Shown: positions 34,137 through 44,365, numbered from the stretch's first letter. The stretch is DNA of 64,000 bases from Nitrospirota bacterium (GCA_004321915.1 SCQE01000019.1:1-64000), one strand, 5' to 3'. Translations and numbers: made by a program. Notes: generated by a model not told the origin, from the sequence alone.

Positions 34137-35408
34137 ATGCGTTTTATAGCGGATATGCACATACACTCCAAATACTCCCGTGCAACGAGCAAGGATATGT
34201 CGCCCGAAAGCATCTGGAAATGGGCGCAGCTCAAGGGGATTACGGTCATAGGTACAGGGGACTTTACCCACCACCTGTGGTTTAAAGAACTGAACGAAAA
34301 ACTGGAATCTACAGGCAACGGTCTCTTCCGGTTAAAAAAAGGTTTTTATTCAGCCGATGTTCCGGCCAGTTGCAGCGCGGATGTTTTTTTTATGCTCTCG
34401 GCCGAGATAAGCTGCATTTACAAAAAAAACGGCAAGACAAGAAAAGTTCATATACTGATTTATTGTCCCGATTTCAAAGAGGCGGCAAAGATAAATATCG
34501 CCCTTTCCCAAATAGGCAACCTTAATTCTGACGGCAGGCCGATATTGGGGCTGGACGCAAAGGAATTGTTGAAAATAGCCCTTGATTCCTCACCTAATGC
34601 TCTTGTGGTTCCGGCGCATGCTTGGACCCCGCATTTTTCCGTGCTCGGCTCCGAGTCGGGCTTCGACTCTCTCGAAGAATGCTTTGATGAGCTGACAAGT
34701 CACATATACGCTGTCGAAACAGGCCTGTCCTCGGACCCGTTGATGAACCGGCGTTTGTCCGCGCTCGACAGGGTGACTCTTATATCAAATTCGGATTGTC
34801 ATTCTCCGCAAAAGATAGGGAGAGAGGCCAATATATTCGATACCGACATTTCATACGAAGCTATGATCAACGCAATAAAATTCCGTAAAGGCTTTGAAGG
34901 GACAATCGAATTTTTCCCTGAAGAGGGCAAGTACCATTATGACGGCCATCGCAACTGCGGTGTAAGCCTTACCCCTAAAGAGACTATGGCGCATTTTTAT
35001 CTGTGCCCTGTCTGCGGCAAAAAGGTTACGGTGGGTGTTATGCACCGGGTCGAAAAACTGGCTGACAGGGATGAGGGGTTTATGCCCCCGAACGCTCCGG
35101 CCTTCAGCTCTATAATACCCCTGCCCGAGATAATAGCCGAGACCATAAAGGTCGGGCCGGGCAGTAAAGCTGTCGGAAAGATCTATTCGGAGCTCTTGGA
35201 GAAATTAGGCAGCGAATTCAAAATATTGATAAACACCCCGCTTGATGATATTGAACGCGCATCCACCCCGTTTCTCAGAGAGGCCATATCGAGGGTCCGC
35301 TCCGGGAATGTGCATATTGCGCCCGGATATGACGGCGAATACGGCAAGGTCAAGATATTCGAAGATGTTCAACGCAAAGAGGTAAAAGGCCAGAAGATGC
35401 TTTTTTGA
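34137..35408 (+). CDS. EndoQ-type PHP endonuclease for deaminated bases
   Basis: A 423-residue protein. An N-terminal PHP metal-binding domain has HxH in ADMHIHSKYS, then GTGDFTHH, LSAEISCIY, VVPAHAWTPHFS and SNSDCHSPQKIG. A Cys2-His2-like zinc site occurs in YLCPVCGKK (near 292), with a C-terminal domain PLPEIIAETIKVGPGSKAV. This layout and length match endonuclease Q of Thermococcales, which nicks 5' of uracil, hypoxanthine and other damaged bases; homologues in some bacteria are known. Sometimes annotated as a UvrD-related helicase. A DNA-repair role is expected. It converges on smc with a 4-base gap. Confidence 0.85.
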   Translation: MRFIADMHIHSKYSRATSKDMSPESIWKWAQLKGITVIGTGDFTHHLWFKELNEKLESTGNGLFRLKKGFYSADVPASCSADVFFMLSAEISCIYKKNGKTRKVHILIYCPDFKEAAKINIALSQIGNLNSDGRPILGLDAKELLKIALDSSPNALVVPAHAWTPHFSVLGSESGFDSLEECFDELTSHIYAVETGLSSDPLMNRRLSALDRVTLISNSDCHSPQKIGREANIFDTDISYEAMINAIKFRKGFEGTIEFFPEEGKYHYDGHRNCGVSLTPKETMAHFYLCPVCGKKVTVGVMHRVEKLADRDEGFMPPNAPAFSSIIPLPEIIAETIKVGPGSKAVGKIYSELLEKLGSEFKILINTPLDDIERASTPFLREAISRVRSGNVHIAPGYDGEYGKVKIFEDVQRKEVKGQKMLF

Positions 35409-35412
35409 TTGG

Positions 35413-38400
35413 TTAATTTTGGACTACGTTTTCTATTTCAGAGAACTGCAGCGATAAAGTCTTTGATACTCCCTTTTCTTCCATAGTCACGCCGTAAAGG
35501 TAATCGGCCTTTTCCATAGTCATCCTGTTATGTGTAATTACAATAAACTGTGTTTCGTTCGAAAGGTCCTTTATCATCTGCGCGAACCTCACGGTGTTGG
35601 ACTCGTCGAGCGGGGCGTCCGCTTCGTCTAGGATACAAAGAGGACTCGGTTTTATCAGGAACCCTGCAAAAAGGAGGGAGAGAGAGGTCAGTGCCTTTTC
35701 TCCGCCCGAAAGCAGGTTTAGATTTTGGAGCTTTTTGCCCGGAGGCTGGGCGATTATTTCGATCCCTGCTTCAAGGATATTTTCTTCGTCGGTAAGAATT
35801 ATGTCCGCTCTGCCGCCCGAGAAAAGATTCGTAAAGACCTCGGCGAATTTTGTTCTGAGAGTGTCGTAAGCCTCGCGTAGTTTTTTCTTGGTGGTGGCGT
35901 TTATCCTGCTTATCGCCTCTTCGAGTTCGGCGATAGACATGGTGAGGTCCTGCTGCTGCTTGCTGAGGAAGTCGTAACGGGTCTTCAGCTCCTCGTATTC
36001 TTCTATGGTCCCGAGATTTTGAGGGCCCAAATCGCGGATCTTTTCGTTAAGCTGGTCTATTTTTTCTTCATCTTCCGCAGGCTCGAAGCCTTCTGTCAGG
36101 ATCTGCTCTCCCTCGATATTCAACCCGTATTTCTGCGATACCGCATTTTCTATGTTCTCGATTTTTAACTTATGTGTGACCGCGTTGGTGTTGGCTTCGT
36201 TAAGCTCCTGAGTTACTGCGTCGATGTCCATACGCAGCGCCTTCAGCACCGCCCCTTCATCCGCCAATGCCTGTTTTTCGGCATTGATTCCTTCACGCCT
36301 TGACGAAAGCTCATTCGCCATGGCAGCCGTTTCAGAGGCTATGACCTTCATTGCGTTTTCTATATTGCCCAACTCCTCAAGCGATGCCTTAATGTGCGAC
36401 TCGGCGCGCAGTACGTCCTGCGCCGCGGTTTCCTTTATCTTTTCGAGGTCCGATATGGTGTTTTTTATTCCGCCGATCTCATTCTTAAGCGCATTCAGCC
36501 TCTCGCGTATGGTTGCAACCGACACGTTGAGTTCGTTGAGTTCGGCCTGAATAGCCTCATATTCTTTACGCGTCTCTGCGAGCTGCTGCTGCAGGAATTC
36601 GACAGTTTCGCTTATTTCTTTCACCTCTGATTCAAGGGTCGAAATCTCCGAGGCCTTCGATGCCAAAAGAACATTAAGGGACTCTTTTTCCCCTGCGATC
36701 CGGGTCAAGTCCGTTTGGAGCAGGGACAGTTTTCTCTCCCTGCGTTCGTACTCTTCGCGCTGTCCTGTGAAAGAGTGTTTGGCCAAGGAAAGGTCTTTCT
36801 CTATTTCGACTATCCGGTTTTCCATGCCGGACAGGTTTTCTTTTTTATCGTTAAGGTTTGCGGCAAGAGATACCAGCTCATTTTCCGTATCCGATATCTG
36901 CCCCTGTTGTTCGGCAATAAGCTGCTGAAGCTCTTTGATCTCCCGCTTCTTTTTAAGGATTTCCCTGCCTTGGCCGGCAAAAATTATTCCGTCGACATCG
37001 ATGACTTCCCCATCGAGCGTGACAAGAATTTTGTTGCGGAATTTATCGCCGGCCCTGAGCGCTACGGCCGAGCGCAGGTCTTTTATTATGTATGTGTTCT
37101 CAAGTAGCCCCGCGGCCTTTTTTCGGGACTCTTCCTTTTCGAATGAAATGAAATCGCTCGTCCGGCCCAGCACCCCGTCTCCGAGTGCGACTTCGCTTGG
37201 AGGGTTTTCACTGTTCAGGCAGCCTGTGAACAACAGAGAGGTTTTGCCGAGCTTTTTTTCCTTTATTATGCTTACGGCCTTTAACAGCTCGTCTATATTT
37301 TCTATGATCAGAGAGTTGACCTTTTCCGAGAGGACCGCCTCTATGGCCTTTTCATACTCTTTATTGGCGCTCAGAATGTCCGAGAGCACCTCGTACCCGT
37401 GCCCTTCGGAGCTTTGGGATTCGGCAAGAAAATCGGACAGGGTCCTGTCAACGATAAGTTCTTTTAGCGAATTCATGCGGGCGGTCGCTGAGGCAAGCTC
37501 TTCTCTCATAAGGGAAAGGCGCGTTTTTTTGTCCTCTATTCCTGCGGCAGTCCTGTCTATATCGACCCGCAATGCATCACGCTGTTCCTGCAACTGTCTG
37601 TGTTCTAATGTTTTGGCCTGTATAAAGGTTTCAGCATCCGCGATAGATGCCTTCATCTCCGCAAGCTCGGCGCTTATGGTGTCGATATCGCGCAGAGACA
37701 CCCCCTCCTGATATGTGAGGTTGTCGTTTGCTGCGTGAAGCCTCTGAAGCTCGGTTTTGCGTCCGCTTACGGCTTCGGACGCTTTAAACAGTTCTTTTCG
37801 CTTGTTATCTAAAGATTGTTCTCTGTTCTTTATATTTTCTTCTTTTTCCGTAGAGTAATTTTTTCTCGCCTCGATGTTGCCTGAAAGTTCTGCGGCGTTT
37901 GCCGTCATGGATGCTTCCAACTCGCCAAGTTCAGAGGCCTTTTTTTCCAAACCCTCACGTCTGGCAACGGCTTCTTCTTTCTGGCGCGTAAGTCTTTCTA
38001 TGTCGGCCCTGTAATTTTCGAGACCTTTTTTCAGAACAGCGCTGCGTGTTTCCGAATCCGAAAGCTCCCGCTCCTTTTCGTGAAAGCGCTTTTCGATCTC
38101 CTCAAGCGCTTTTTCTCTTTCGACTAGGGCGATTCTTCTTGCTTCAAGCCGGTTTTCCATGTCCGAAAGCCCGCTTCTTTTTGAGGAATCGAGCTCCTTA
38201 AGCCGCTCTATATCGGACACAAGCTCTTTCAGTATCGCGCTGAGAGAAAGAAATTCGCGCTTGAAAACCCTAAGCTCAAGGTCCTTGAGCTCTTCGATAA
38301 GCCGTTTGTAACGCTCGGCCTTTTTTACCTGCCTGTCGAGACTGTTTATCTGCCGCTTGACCTCATAGACTATGTCGTTTATGCGCTGCAGGTTCTGCTT

Positions 38401-38982
38401 TGACGATTCGAGCTTTGAGAGGGCTTCGGCCTTCCTGACCTTGTACTTCATAACACCGGCCACTTCTTCGATAAGAAAGCGCCTGTCAATAGGCTTTGCG
38501 TTTACAATGTCCGCGATTTTGCCCTGATCGAGTATCGAATAGCTCTTTACATCGAGCCCCGTATCCAAGAAAATATCGCGTATATCTTTTAGTCTGCACT
38601 GCCGCTTATTAAGCATGTATTCGCTCTCGCCGGAACGGTAAAGCCTTCTCGATACGATGATTTCATCGGCTTCGGGGTCCTCTTTTGAGCCCCCGTTGCC
38701 GTTTTCGGGTTTTCCACCTACAGCCCGGGAGAATGTCAGGGTCACATCGGCCATGCCCTTGGATTTTTTTGAATCGGTCCCGTGAAAGATCACATCTTCC
38801 ATCCTATCGCCTCGCAGGCTCTTTGCGCTCTGCTCTCCGAGCACCCACCTGAAGGCGTCCGAAACATTGCTTTTCCCGCAGCCGTTGGGCCCCACAAAGC
38901 AGGTTATTCCGTCATGCAGGTATAAAAGCGTTCTTTCGGCAAAGGACTTAAAGCCTGTAAGCTCGATCTGTTTTATCTTCAT
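35413..38982 (-). CDS. smc: Chromosome segregation ATPase Smc
   Basis: A 1189-residue protein of normal length. The Walker A is GPNGCGKSNV followed by LGEQSAKSLRG (residues 32-60). Two long coiled coils surround a hinge (about 520-640, with ENTYIIKDLRSAVALRAGDKF and LDGEVIDVDG). The ABC signature LLSGGEKALTSLSLLFA and Walker B LCILDEADAPLDESN lie near the C-terminus. It compacts and resolves the chromosome together with ScpA and ScpB. Its start is divergent from dsrA across 163 bases. Confidence 0.97.
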   Translation of the reverse strand: MKIKQIELTGFKSFAERTLLYLHDGITCFVGPNGCGKSNVSDAFRWVLGEQSAKSLRGDRMEDVIFHGTDSKKSKGMADVTLTFSRAVGGKPENGNGGSKEDPEADEIIVSRRLYRSGESEYMLNKRQCRLKDIRDIFLDTGLDVKSYSILDQGKIADIVNAKPIDRRFLIEEVAGVMKYKVRKAEALSKLESSKQNLQRINDIVYEVKRQINSLDRQVKKAERYKRLIEELKDLELRVFKREFLSLSAILKELVSDIERLKELDSSKRSGLSDMENRLEARRIALVEREKALEEIEKRFHEKERELSDSETRSAVLKKGLENYRADIERLTRQKEEAVARREGLEKKASELGELEASMTANAAELSGNIEARKNYSTEKEENIKNREQSLDNKRKELFKASEAVSGRKTELQRLHAANDNLTYQEGVSLRDIDTISAELAEMKASIADAETFIQAKTLEHRQLQEQRDALRVDIDRTAAGIEDKKTRLSLMREELASATARMNSLKELIVDRTLSDFLAESQSSEGHGYEVLSDILSANKEYEKAIEAVLSEKVNSLIIENIDELLKAVSIIKEKKLGKTSLLFTGCLNSENPPSEVALGDGVLGRTSDFISFEKEESRKKAAGLLENTYIIKDLRSAVALRAGDKFRNKILVTLDGEVIDVDGIIFAGQGREILKKKREIKELQQLIAEQQGQISDTENELVSLAANLNDKKENLSGMENRIVEIEKDLSLAKHSFTGQREEYERRERKLSLLQTDLTRIAGEKESLNVLLASKASEISTLESEVKEISETVEFLQQQLAETRKEYEAIQAELNELNVSVATIRERLNALKNEIGGIKNTISDLEKIKETAAQDVLRAESHIKASLEELGNIENAMKVIASETAAMANELSSRREGINAEKQALADEGAVLKALRMDIDAVTQELNEANTNAVTHKLKIENIENAVSQKYGLNIEGEQILTEGFEPAEDEEKIDQLNEKIRDLGPQNLGTIEEYEELKTRYDFLSKQQQDLTMSIAELEEAISRINATTKKKLREAYDTLRTKFAEVFTNLFSGGRADIILTDEENILEAGIEIIAQPPGKKLQNLNLLSGGEKALTSLSLLFAGFLIKPSPLCILDEADAPLDESNTVRFAQMIKDLSNETQFIVITHNRMTMEKADYLYGVTMEEKGVSKTLSLQFSEIENVVQN

Positions 38983-39006
38983 AAGTCGTACATTTTATTC
39001 TTTAGC

Positions 39007-39124
39007 GGTCAAAAGGGTCAAGCTTTAAAAATGATAATAATTGGATAAGTTTTTTTTATTTGACCCTGATTCGTATGTTATATTAGCCTTGATAGCTTGC
39101 AAAAGCGACCAATGTCTGTAAAAT
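39007..39124. promoter_or_regulatory. Control region between smc and dsrA
   Basis: Direct repeats GGTCAA-AAG-GGTCAA (39006-39020) and the inverted TTGACCC (39060-39066) lie in an AT-rich stretch. A possible dsrA promoter is TTGCAA at 39097-39102, 16 bases, TAAAAT at 39119-39124, just before AGGAGGA and the ATG. GGTCAA-type repeats could be a regulator site or part of the smc promoter. The reading is tentative. Confidence 0.35.
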
Positions 39125-39145
39125 CATATAAAAGAGGAGGATTTT

Positions 39146-40330
39146 ATGCCGAAGAAGTACGACACACCGTTGTTAGACGAGCTGGAAAAAGGCCCGTTCC
39201 CGAGCTTCGTCACAGAGATTAAAAAGGCGGCTGCAAGAAGCGATATGGCTGCCGACGAGCTTGGACAGCTTGAAAAGTCCTATAGGGACAAGCGCGGCTA
39301 TTGGAAACACGGAGGAATAGTCGGTGTTCGCGGATATGGTTCCGGGGTCATCGGAAGATACTCATCTCTTCCCGATCAGTTCCCGAATGTTGCCAATTTC
39401 CACACAGTCAGAATTAACTCCACCTCCGGATTTTTCTACACATCCCAGTTCCTGAATGAGATGTGCGATATTTGGGACAAATATGGGAGCGGTCTGACCA
39501 ACTTGCACGGCTCGACCGGAGACCTCGTTCTGCTTGGAACGGACACCGCAAATCTCGAAGCGATTTTCGCCGAATTCTCCTCGCGCGGATGGGACCTTGG
39601 CGGTTCAGGCTCCGCAATGAGGACCCCGAGCTGCTGCGTAGGACCGGCCCGCTGTGAATGGTCTTGCATCGATACGCTCGACATTAACTATGCGATAACA
39701 CAGGAGTGGCAGGATGAGATGCACCGTCCGGCATTCCCGTACAAATTCAAGTTTAAGACGGCAGGCTGTGCCGTTGACTGTATCGCCTCTATCGCCCGCG
39801 CCGACTGTTCCATAATCGGGACATGGAAGGGCAATATTGCGGTTGATCAGGCTGAAGTTGCAAATTATGCGAAGAAGGGCATGAATATAACGGAAGAAAT
39901 CGTCAATATGTGCCCGAGCAAATGCATGAGCTATGACGGCAAGGAGCTTAAAATAACCGATGCCGATTGCATACGCTGCATGCATTGCATTGCCAAGATG
40001 ACAAAGGCCCTTAAGCCGACCGGCGAAAAGGGAGCCTCCATACTTGTCGGCAGCAAGGCGCCGTTCGTTATCGGAGCGACACTGTCATGGGTAATCGTTC
40101 CTTTTATAAAGATGGAGCCGCCGTATGACGAGTTCAAGGACTTGATCAGGAAGATGTGGGAGTTCTGGGATGAGTACGGAAAGAACAGGGAGAGGATCGG
40201 CGAACTCATAATCAGGAAAGGCATGAGAGAGTTCCTCGAATTTATCGGCGTAGAGCCCCAGCCGCAGCAGGTAAAAGAGCCGAGAAGAGACCCATTCTTC
40301 TTCTGGACAGAAGCAGACTTGCAGAAATAA
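39146..40330 (+). CDS. dsrA: Dissimilatory sulfite reductase alpha subunit
   Basis: A 394-residue DsrA. The siroheme-[4Fe-4S] ligands lie in [17 protein letters not shown] and [10 protein letters not shown] ferredoxin insertion domain follows with [20 protein letters not shown] and IRCMHC (residues about 252-280). The C-terminus [15 protein letters not shown] is typical. DsrAB reduces sulfite to sulfide in the cytoplasm via a DsrC trisulfide. AGGAGGA precedes the ATG. First gene of dsrA-dsrB-dsrD. Presence of DsrD points to the reductive pathway; length is slightly below that of Desulfovibrio DsrA. Confidence 0.98.
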   Translation: MPKKYDTPLLDELEKGPFPSFVTEIKKAAARSDMAADELGQLEKSYRDKRGYWKHGGIVGVRGYGSGVIGRYSSLPDQFPNVANFHTVRINSTSGFFYTSQFLNEMCDIWDKYGSGLTNLHGSTGDLVLLGTDTANLEAIFAEFSSRGWDLGGSGSAMRTPSCCVGPARCEWSCIDTLDINYAITQEWQDEMHRPAFPYKFKFKTAGCAVDCIASIARADCSIIGTWKGNIAVDQAEVANYAKKGMNITEEIVNMCPSKCMSYDGKELKITDADCIRCMHCIAKMTKALKPTGEKGASILVGSKAPFVIGATLSWVIVPFIKMEPPYDEFKDLIRKMWEFWDEYGKNRERIGELIIRKGMREFLEFIGVEPQPQQVKEPRRDPFFFWTEADLQK

Positions 40331-40355
40331 AAAATATAAATTAAGGAGGGAATAT

Positions 40356-41426
40356 ATGTCAGCACCACAGAGAAAAACGGATATCGGACCACCCCACTAT
40401 AAGCAGTTCCTGCCGCCTGTAATGCAGAAGAACTATGGGGATTGGAAACATCATGAAATCATCAACCCCGGCGTTATGGTCCATGTGGGAAACAGCGGAG
40501 ATAAAATATGGACCGTAAGGATGCAGTCCCCCAGACTTCTCAGCACGGACACTATCAGGGACATTGCCGCTCTTGCAGAGAAATACTGCGGAGGACATGT
40601 CAGATTTACAACGAGAAATAATGTTGAGTTTCTCGTTTCCGACGAGAAAAACATAGAGCCGCTTCAGAAGGAATTGAAAGACAAGAAACAGATGGTCGGC
40701 GGCATCGGCCCGATGATCAGCAACGTTGTTCACACGCAGGGCTGGGTGCACTGCCACTCTGCGGCTTCGGACGCTTCCGGTCTCGTAAAGGTCATTATGG
40801 ACGAGTTTGCGGACTATTGCACCACGAAGACGCTTCCCAACAAGGTCAGGATGGCCGTTGCATGCTGCGTTAATATGTGCGGCGCGGTCCACTGCTCGGA
40901 CATCGCGGTTGTTGCGATCCACAGAAAAGTTCCGACAATCGATCACGATAAGGTAAAAAACATGTGCGAGGTGCCTTCCACCATCGCTGCATGCCCCACA
41001 GGCGCAATAAGCCCTGAGCCTTCGAAGAAGAGCGTTAAGATCAATGCCGACAAATGTATGTATTGCGGAAACTGCTTTACGGTATGTCCTCCTATCGAGA
41101 TCCATGATCCTGAAATGGACGGCGTTGCAATAGTTGTCGGCGGTAAGGTCGGCAACCTCAGGTCCAATCCGAAGTTCTCCAAATTGGCGATCCCGTTCAT
41201 AAAGAACAATCCGCCGAGATGGCCTGAAGTTACAGCCGCCATGAAAAATATTCTCGACGCTTATATCGCAGGCGCTAAGAAACACGAGCGCGTCGGCGAG
41301 TGGATCGAGAGAATCGGCTGGGAGAAGTTCTTTAAGATCACAAACCTGCCGTTCACTTTCCAGCACATCGATGACTTTACGATTGCTAGGGAAACGTTTA
41401 GGACAGCAGCAACCTTTAAATGGTAA
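40356..41426 (+). CDS. dsrB: Dissimilatory sulfite reductase beta subunit
   Basis: A 356-residue DsrB. The catalytic siroheme cluster ligands are in [15 protein letters not shown], the ferredoxin domain in [13 protein letters not shown] plus AACPTGAIS, and the sulfite-binding Arg-rich region in [13 protein letters not shown]. The C-terminus [20 protein letters not shown] is typical. AAGGAGGG lies before the ATG, 25 bases after dsrA. It pairs with DsrA as an alpha2beta2 enzyme. A hairpin separates it from dsrD. Confidence 0.98.
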   Translation: MSAPQRKTDIGPPHYKQFLPPVMQKNYGDWKHHEIINPGVMVHVGNSGDKIWTVRMQSPRLLSTDTIRDIAALAEKYCGGHVRFTTRNNVEFLVSDEKNIEPLQKELKDKKQMVGGIGPMISNVVHTQGWVHCHSAASDASGLVKVIMDEFADYCTTKTLPNKVRMAVACCVNMCGAVHCSDIAVVAIHRKVPTIDHDKVKNMCEVPSTIAACPTGAISPEPSKKSVKINADKCMYCGNCFTVCPPIEIHDPEMDGVAIVVGGKVGNLRSNPKFSKLAIPFIKNNPPRWPEVTAAMKNILDAYIAGAKKHERVGEWIERIGWEKFFKITNLPFTFQHIDDFTIARETFRTAATFKW

Positions 41427-41442
41427 TATAGCAATCAGTAAT

Positions 41443-41485
41443 CAGCGATCAGCCTTCAGTAAAAAAAGCTGAGGGCTGATCGCTG
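41443..41485 (+). repeat. Hairpin repeat between dsrB and dsrD
   Basis: A 17-bp stem (CAGCGATCAGCC-TTCAG with its complement, one G-U pair) and a 9-base loop, followed 6 bases later by a run of A, not T. So it is not a usual terminator on this strand, though on the other strand a T run precedes it. The CAGTAATCAGCGATCAGCC wording is like short palindromic dispersed repeats. It may stabilise dsrAB mRNA or reduce dsrD expression. Confidence 0.6.
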
Positions 41486-41511
41486 ACGGTTAAAAAAAAA
41501 AGGGGTGCGAG

Positions 41512-41730
41512 ATGGAAAAAGAAGAAGTCAAGAAAAAGATCTACGAATTGGTAGAAAAGTCTACGGGAAAGAAAAAGCTGAAATCCAGCGATATCCAGAA
41601 GACCGTTTCTGCAGATGCCGGCATATCGAGGGACGAGGTAAAGGACGCGTTGAGAGATCTTGTTGACGAGGGAAAACTTATCTACACATATTTCGGCGGT
41701 AGCTTCGTAGAGATACCACCTCAGCAGTAA
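41512..41730 (+). CDS. dsrD: DsrD, allosteric activator of sulfite reduction
   Basis: A 72-residue winged-helix protein: EEVKKKIYELVEKSTGKKKL, SSDIQKTVSADAGISRDEVK, then LRDLVDEGKLIYTYFGGS. DsrD binds DsrAB and raises sulfite reduction; it is nearly confined to organisms that reduce sulfate or sulfite. It follows dsrB by 85 bases containing a hairpin. A terminator follows. Confidence 0.95.
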   Translation: MEKEEVKKKIYELVEKSTGKKKLKSSDIQKTVSADAGISRDEVKDALRDLVDEGKLIYTYFGGSFVEIPPQQ

Positions 41731-41747
41731 ATATTTAGCGCACATAG

Positions 41748-41781
41748 AAAGGCAGCTCTTCTGGAACGGGCTGCCTTTTTT
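41748..41781 (+). terminator. Terminator of the dsr operon
   Basis: AAAGGCAGC and GCTGCCTTT are separated by a 13-base loop and followed by T. Placed right after dsrD. Confidence 0.85.
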
Positions 41782-41820
41782 ATGCGCCGGCAAGGGACAC
41801 ATAAGGAGAGCGGCTCAAAT

Positions 41821-43329
41821 ATGCTTACTCAAGGCGACATCATCTATTTTGTCATTACCGACAGGTTCTGTGACGGAGACCCTTCGAATAACTTCGATAT
41901 CGACAAATCAAACCCCAACGCCTATCACGGCGGCGATTTTGCGGGCATCGTTAAGAAAATTCCCTATTTTAAAAAGCTTGGGATTACCGCCCTTTGGATC
42001 ACCCCTGTATATGTCAATATTCATCTTCAGGAGAAGGGGATGTGGGGTTATCACGGATACTGGCCGCTCGATTTTGAAAGAACAGATCCTCACCTGTTTT
42101 CAAAGCAGGACGGCGTTCCTGACGGAAGCAAGCAGCACTTGAAGCAACTGGTCGATGCCATGCATGAAAATGACATAAAGGTGATACTGGACATGGTCGT
42201 AAATCATACGGGCTATAATCACCCGGGGCTTAAAAGCGGGCCCGACACTCCGGTCAGGCCTTACTGGTACAATCAAGCGTGTCTTGAATCTGTCGAGGAG
42301 GGCCGGCTCATGGGCTTGCCCGATCTGGATCAGGACAATATAGATGTTGTGGATTACTTCATCAATGTAATAATCGATTGGATCGAAGAGACCGGAATAG
42401 ATTGTATACGCATGGACACCGCAAAACATGTGGAAAGGGCGTTCTGGTACCACTTTAAGACTTATGTCAAAGGAAAGCATTCGAACATATCGCTTCTGGG
42501 AGAAGTGCTGGAATGGGACATAGACAGGATTTCGGAATTTCAGAAGTATTATGCCTTCGATTTCCTTTTTGATTTCCCGCTGCAGCAAGCCATGACCGAC
42601 GTTTTTATTAACGATAAAAGCCTTGTAACATTCGCATACCCGCATCTGAGCAGCAGCGCGACCCTCGGGGTGCTGGACAAGGACACCCACTACACCAACC
42701 ATAACCGCCTTGTGACCCTGCTCGACAATCATGATTTGCCTAAACGGTTCATTTCGACCGCTATGGACAGGTTTAACGGAGACAGGGCGTATGCCGCAAA
42801 AATATATAAGCTTTCGCTGTCTTTTATGATGACCACGAGGGGCGTGCCTCAGATATTTTACGGAAACGAAATAGCCCTCGAAGGGCACGGCGATCCGGAC
42901 AACAGGCGAGACATGCCGTGGGATATCTTTGACGAGAACTTCGAGCCTAAAAAGGAATATTCTATAGAACTCGACATATTCAACCACACGAAAAAACTTA
43001 TAGAAATAAGGCGCTGCAACGACTGCCTCTCGTACGGCTCGCTTATCACTCTTTATGTCGACAGTTTTATTTATGCCTATCTTCGTGAGTTCAGAGGCAA
43101 TGTTGTAATAACCGTTATAAACAACGGACACCAGCCCATGAATGTGCCGCTTACAATTGCTATCGATACGCATAGTGAGATAGCGCCTAGGATAAAGGGG
43201 TTGATGAAGGACAAAACCTTGGTAGACCTGTTCGATCCGTCCGGACCTAAAATACAGATTGCGGGCGGCGCATTCTCGATAAAACTCGCCGGGAAGACCG
43301 CAGGTATTTACGGACTTGCTGACAGGTAG
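41821..43329 (+). CDS. GH13 alpha-amylase family enzyme
   Basis: A 502-residue cytoplasmic-looking GH13 protein (no signal peptide). The four conserved regions are DMVVNHTG, GIDCIRMDTAKHV (nucleophile Asp), LLGEVLEWD (acid/base Glu) and LLDNHDLPK. A C-terminal beta domain follows. It probably acts on maltodextrin or glycogen, as a neopullulanase-, cyclomaltodextrinase- or trehalose-like enzyme; the exact activity cannot be told. AAGGAGAG lies before the ATG at 41821. With malQ at 25902 it indicates storage-glucan metabolism. Confidence 0.9.
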   Translation: MLTQGDIIYFVITDRFCDGDPSNNFDIDKSNPNAYHGGDFAGIVKKIPYFKKLGITALWITPVYVNIHLQEKGMWGYHGYWPLDFERTDPHLFSKQDGVPDGSKQHLKQLVDAMHENDIKVILDMVVNHTGYNHPGLKSGPDTPVRPYWYNQACLESVEEGRLMGLPDLDQDNIDVVDYFINVIIDWIEETGIDCIRMDTAKHVERAFWYHFKTYVKGKHSNISLLGEVLEWDIDRISEFQKYYAFDFLFDFPLQQAMTDVFINDKSLVTFAYPHLSSSATLGVLDKDTHYTNHNRLVTLLDNHDLPKRFISTAMDRFNGDRAYAAKIYKLSLSFMMTTRGVPQIFYGNEIALEGHGDPDNRRDMPWDIFDENFEPKKEYSIELDIFNHTKKLIEIRRCNDCLSYGSLITLYVDSFIYAYLREFRGNVVITVINNGHQPMNVPLTIAIDTHSEIAPRIKGLMKDKTLVDLFDPSGPKIQIAGGAFSIKLAGKTAGIYGLADR

Positions 43330-43357
43330 ACCAAGTTTTTGTTATATTTCCTGATAT

Positions 43358-44365
43358 ATGAATTATCCTAACGGTTATATTTCTGTAATGGGAGCAGGCA
43401 GCTGGGGCACAACCTTGGCCAAACTGCTTGCCGAAAAAGGCTACGACGTTACTATATGGGCTTATGAGCAGGAAATCGCCGACTCTATAAACGAGGAGAG
43501 GGTCAACAGCGTTTTTTTTCCGGACGTAGTTCTTCCTTATAATATCAAAGCGGTCACGGACCCGCTGAAGGCGGTTGCAAAGGCCCGCTATATTGTAAAT
43601 GTCGTGCCTACGCAATATATAGGAAGCGTTTTTAACACAGCGGTTTCAGGGATGCGCGACGAGGCGATTATCATAAGCGCGTCCAAGGGCATCGAGATTT
43701 CGAGCCATATGACGCCGTCGATGATCCTGAAAAAACTTTTAGGCAAAAATATTTCGGTACTTTCAGGCCCGAGCTTTGCGGATGAGGTCATTCGCAAAAG
43801 GCCTACGGCCGTAACTTTAGGGACCGAAGATTCGAAGTCAGGCCTTCTTTTGCAGGAGATGTTCAATACCGACTATTTCCGGGTCTATACCCATGACGAC
43901 ACCATCGGGGTCGAGATCGGCGGTGCATTGAAAAATGTCATTGCCATTGCCTCGGGGATATGCGACGGCTTAAGCTTGGGCCACAACGCCCGGGCCGCCC
44001 TGATAACGCGCGGATTGTCCGAACTCGCCCGTCTCGGTACTAGTATGGGGGCCAAGGAAAAGACCTTTGCCGGGCTTAGCGGGCTTGGCGACCTTGTCCT
44101 GACCTGCACCGGTTCTCTTTCGAGGAATTATACGGTAGGGGTCAAGCTCGGGCAGGGGATGAAGCTTTCGGACATTACAGGGCAGGTCAAGACCATAGCC
44201 GAAGGCGTATCCACGACACGTTCGGCGTTTGAACTTTCCAAGACCCTTTCCATAGAGATGCCTATCACAGAACAGGTTTATTATGTGTTGTATGAAAACA
44301 AGCCGCCTGCCGAAGCGGTCAAAGAACTTATGAACCGCTCTCCCAAATCCGAATTCGATGGATAA
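43358..44365 (+). CDS. gpsA: Glycerol-3-phosphate dehydrogenase [NAD(P)+]
   Basis: A 335-residue enzyme making sn-glycerol 3-phosphate for phospholipids. The Rossmann motif is SVMGAGSWGTTLAKLLAEKG (residues 10-29). The catalytic Lys lies in GGALKNVIAIASGICDGLSLG, and the signature GLGDLVLTCTGSLSRNYTVG follows. A TATATT -10-like element lies 10 bases before the ATG, so the leader would be very short. It overlaps larB by 8 bases. Confidence 0.97.
   Translation: MNYPNGYISVMGAGSWGTTLAKLLAEKGYDVTIWAYEQEIADSINEERVNSVFFPDVVLPYNIKAVTDPLKAVAKARYIVNVVPTQYIGSVFNTAVSGMRDEAIIISASKGIEISSHMTPSMILKKLLGKNISVLSGPSFADEVIRKRPTAVTLGTEDSKSGLLLQEMFNTDYFRVYTHDDTIGVEIGGALKNVIAIASGICDGLSLGHNARAALITRGLSELARLGTSMGAKEKTFAGLSGLGDLVLTCTGSLSRNYTVGVKLGQGMKLSDITGQVKTIAEGVSTTRSAFELSKTLSIEMPITEQVYYVLYENKPPAEAVKELMNRSPKSEFDG

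Noticed and set aside
35594-37711. Several plus-strand frames of 80-258 codons opposite smc
   Set aside because: They are antisense shadows of a highly biased coiled-coil gene, Ser-rich and without ribosome-binding sites.
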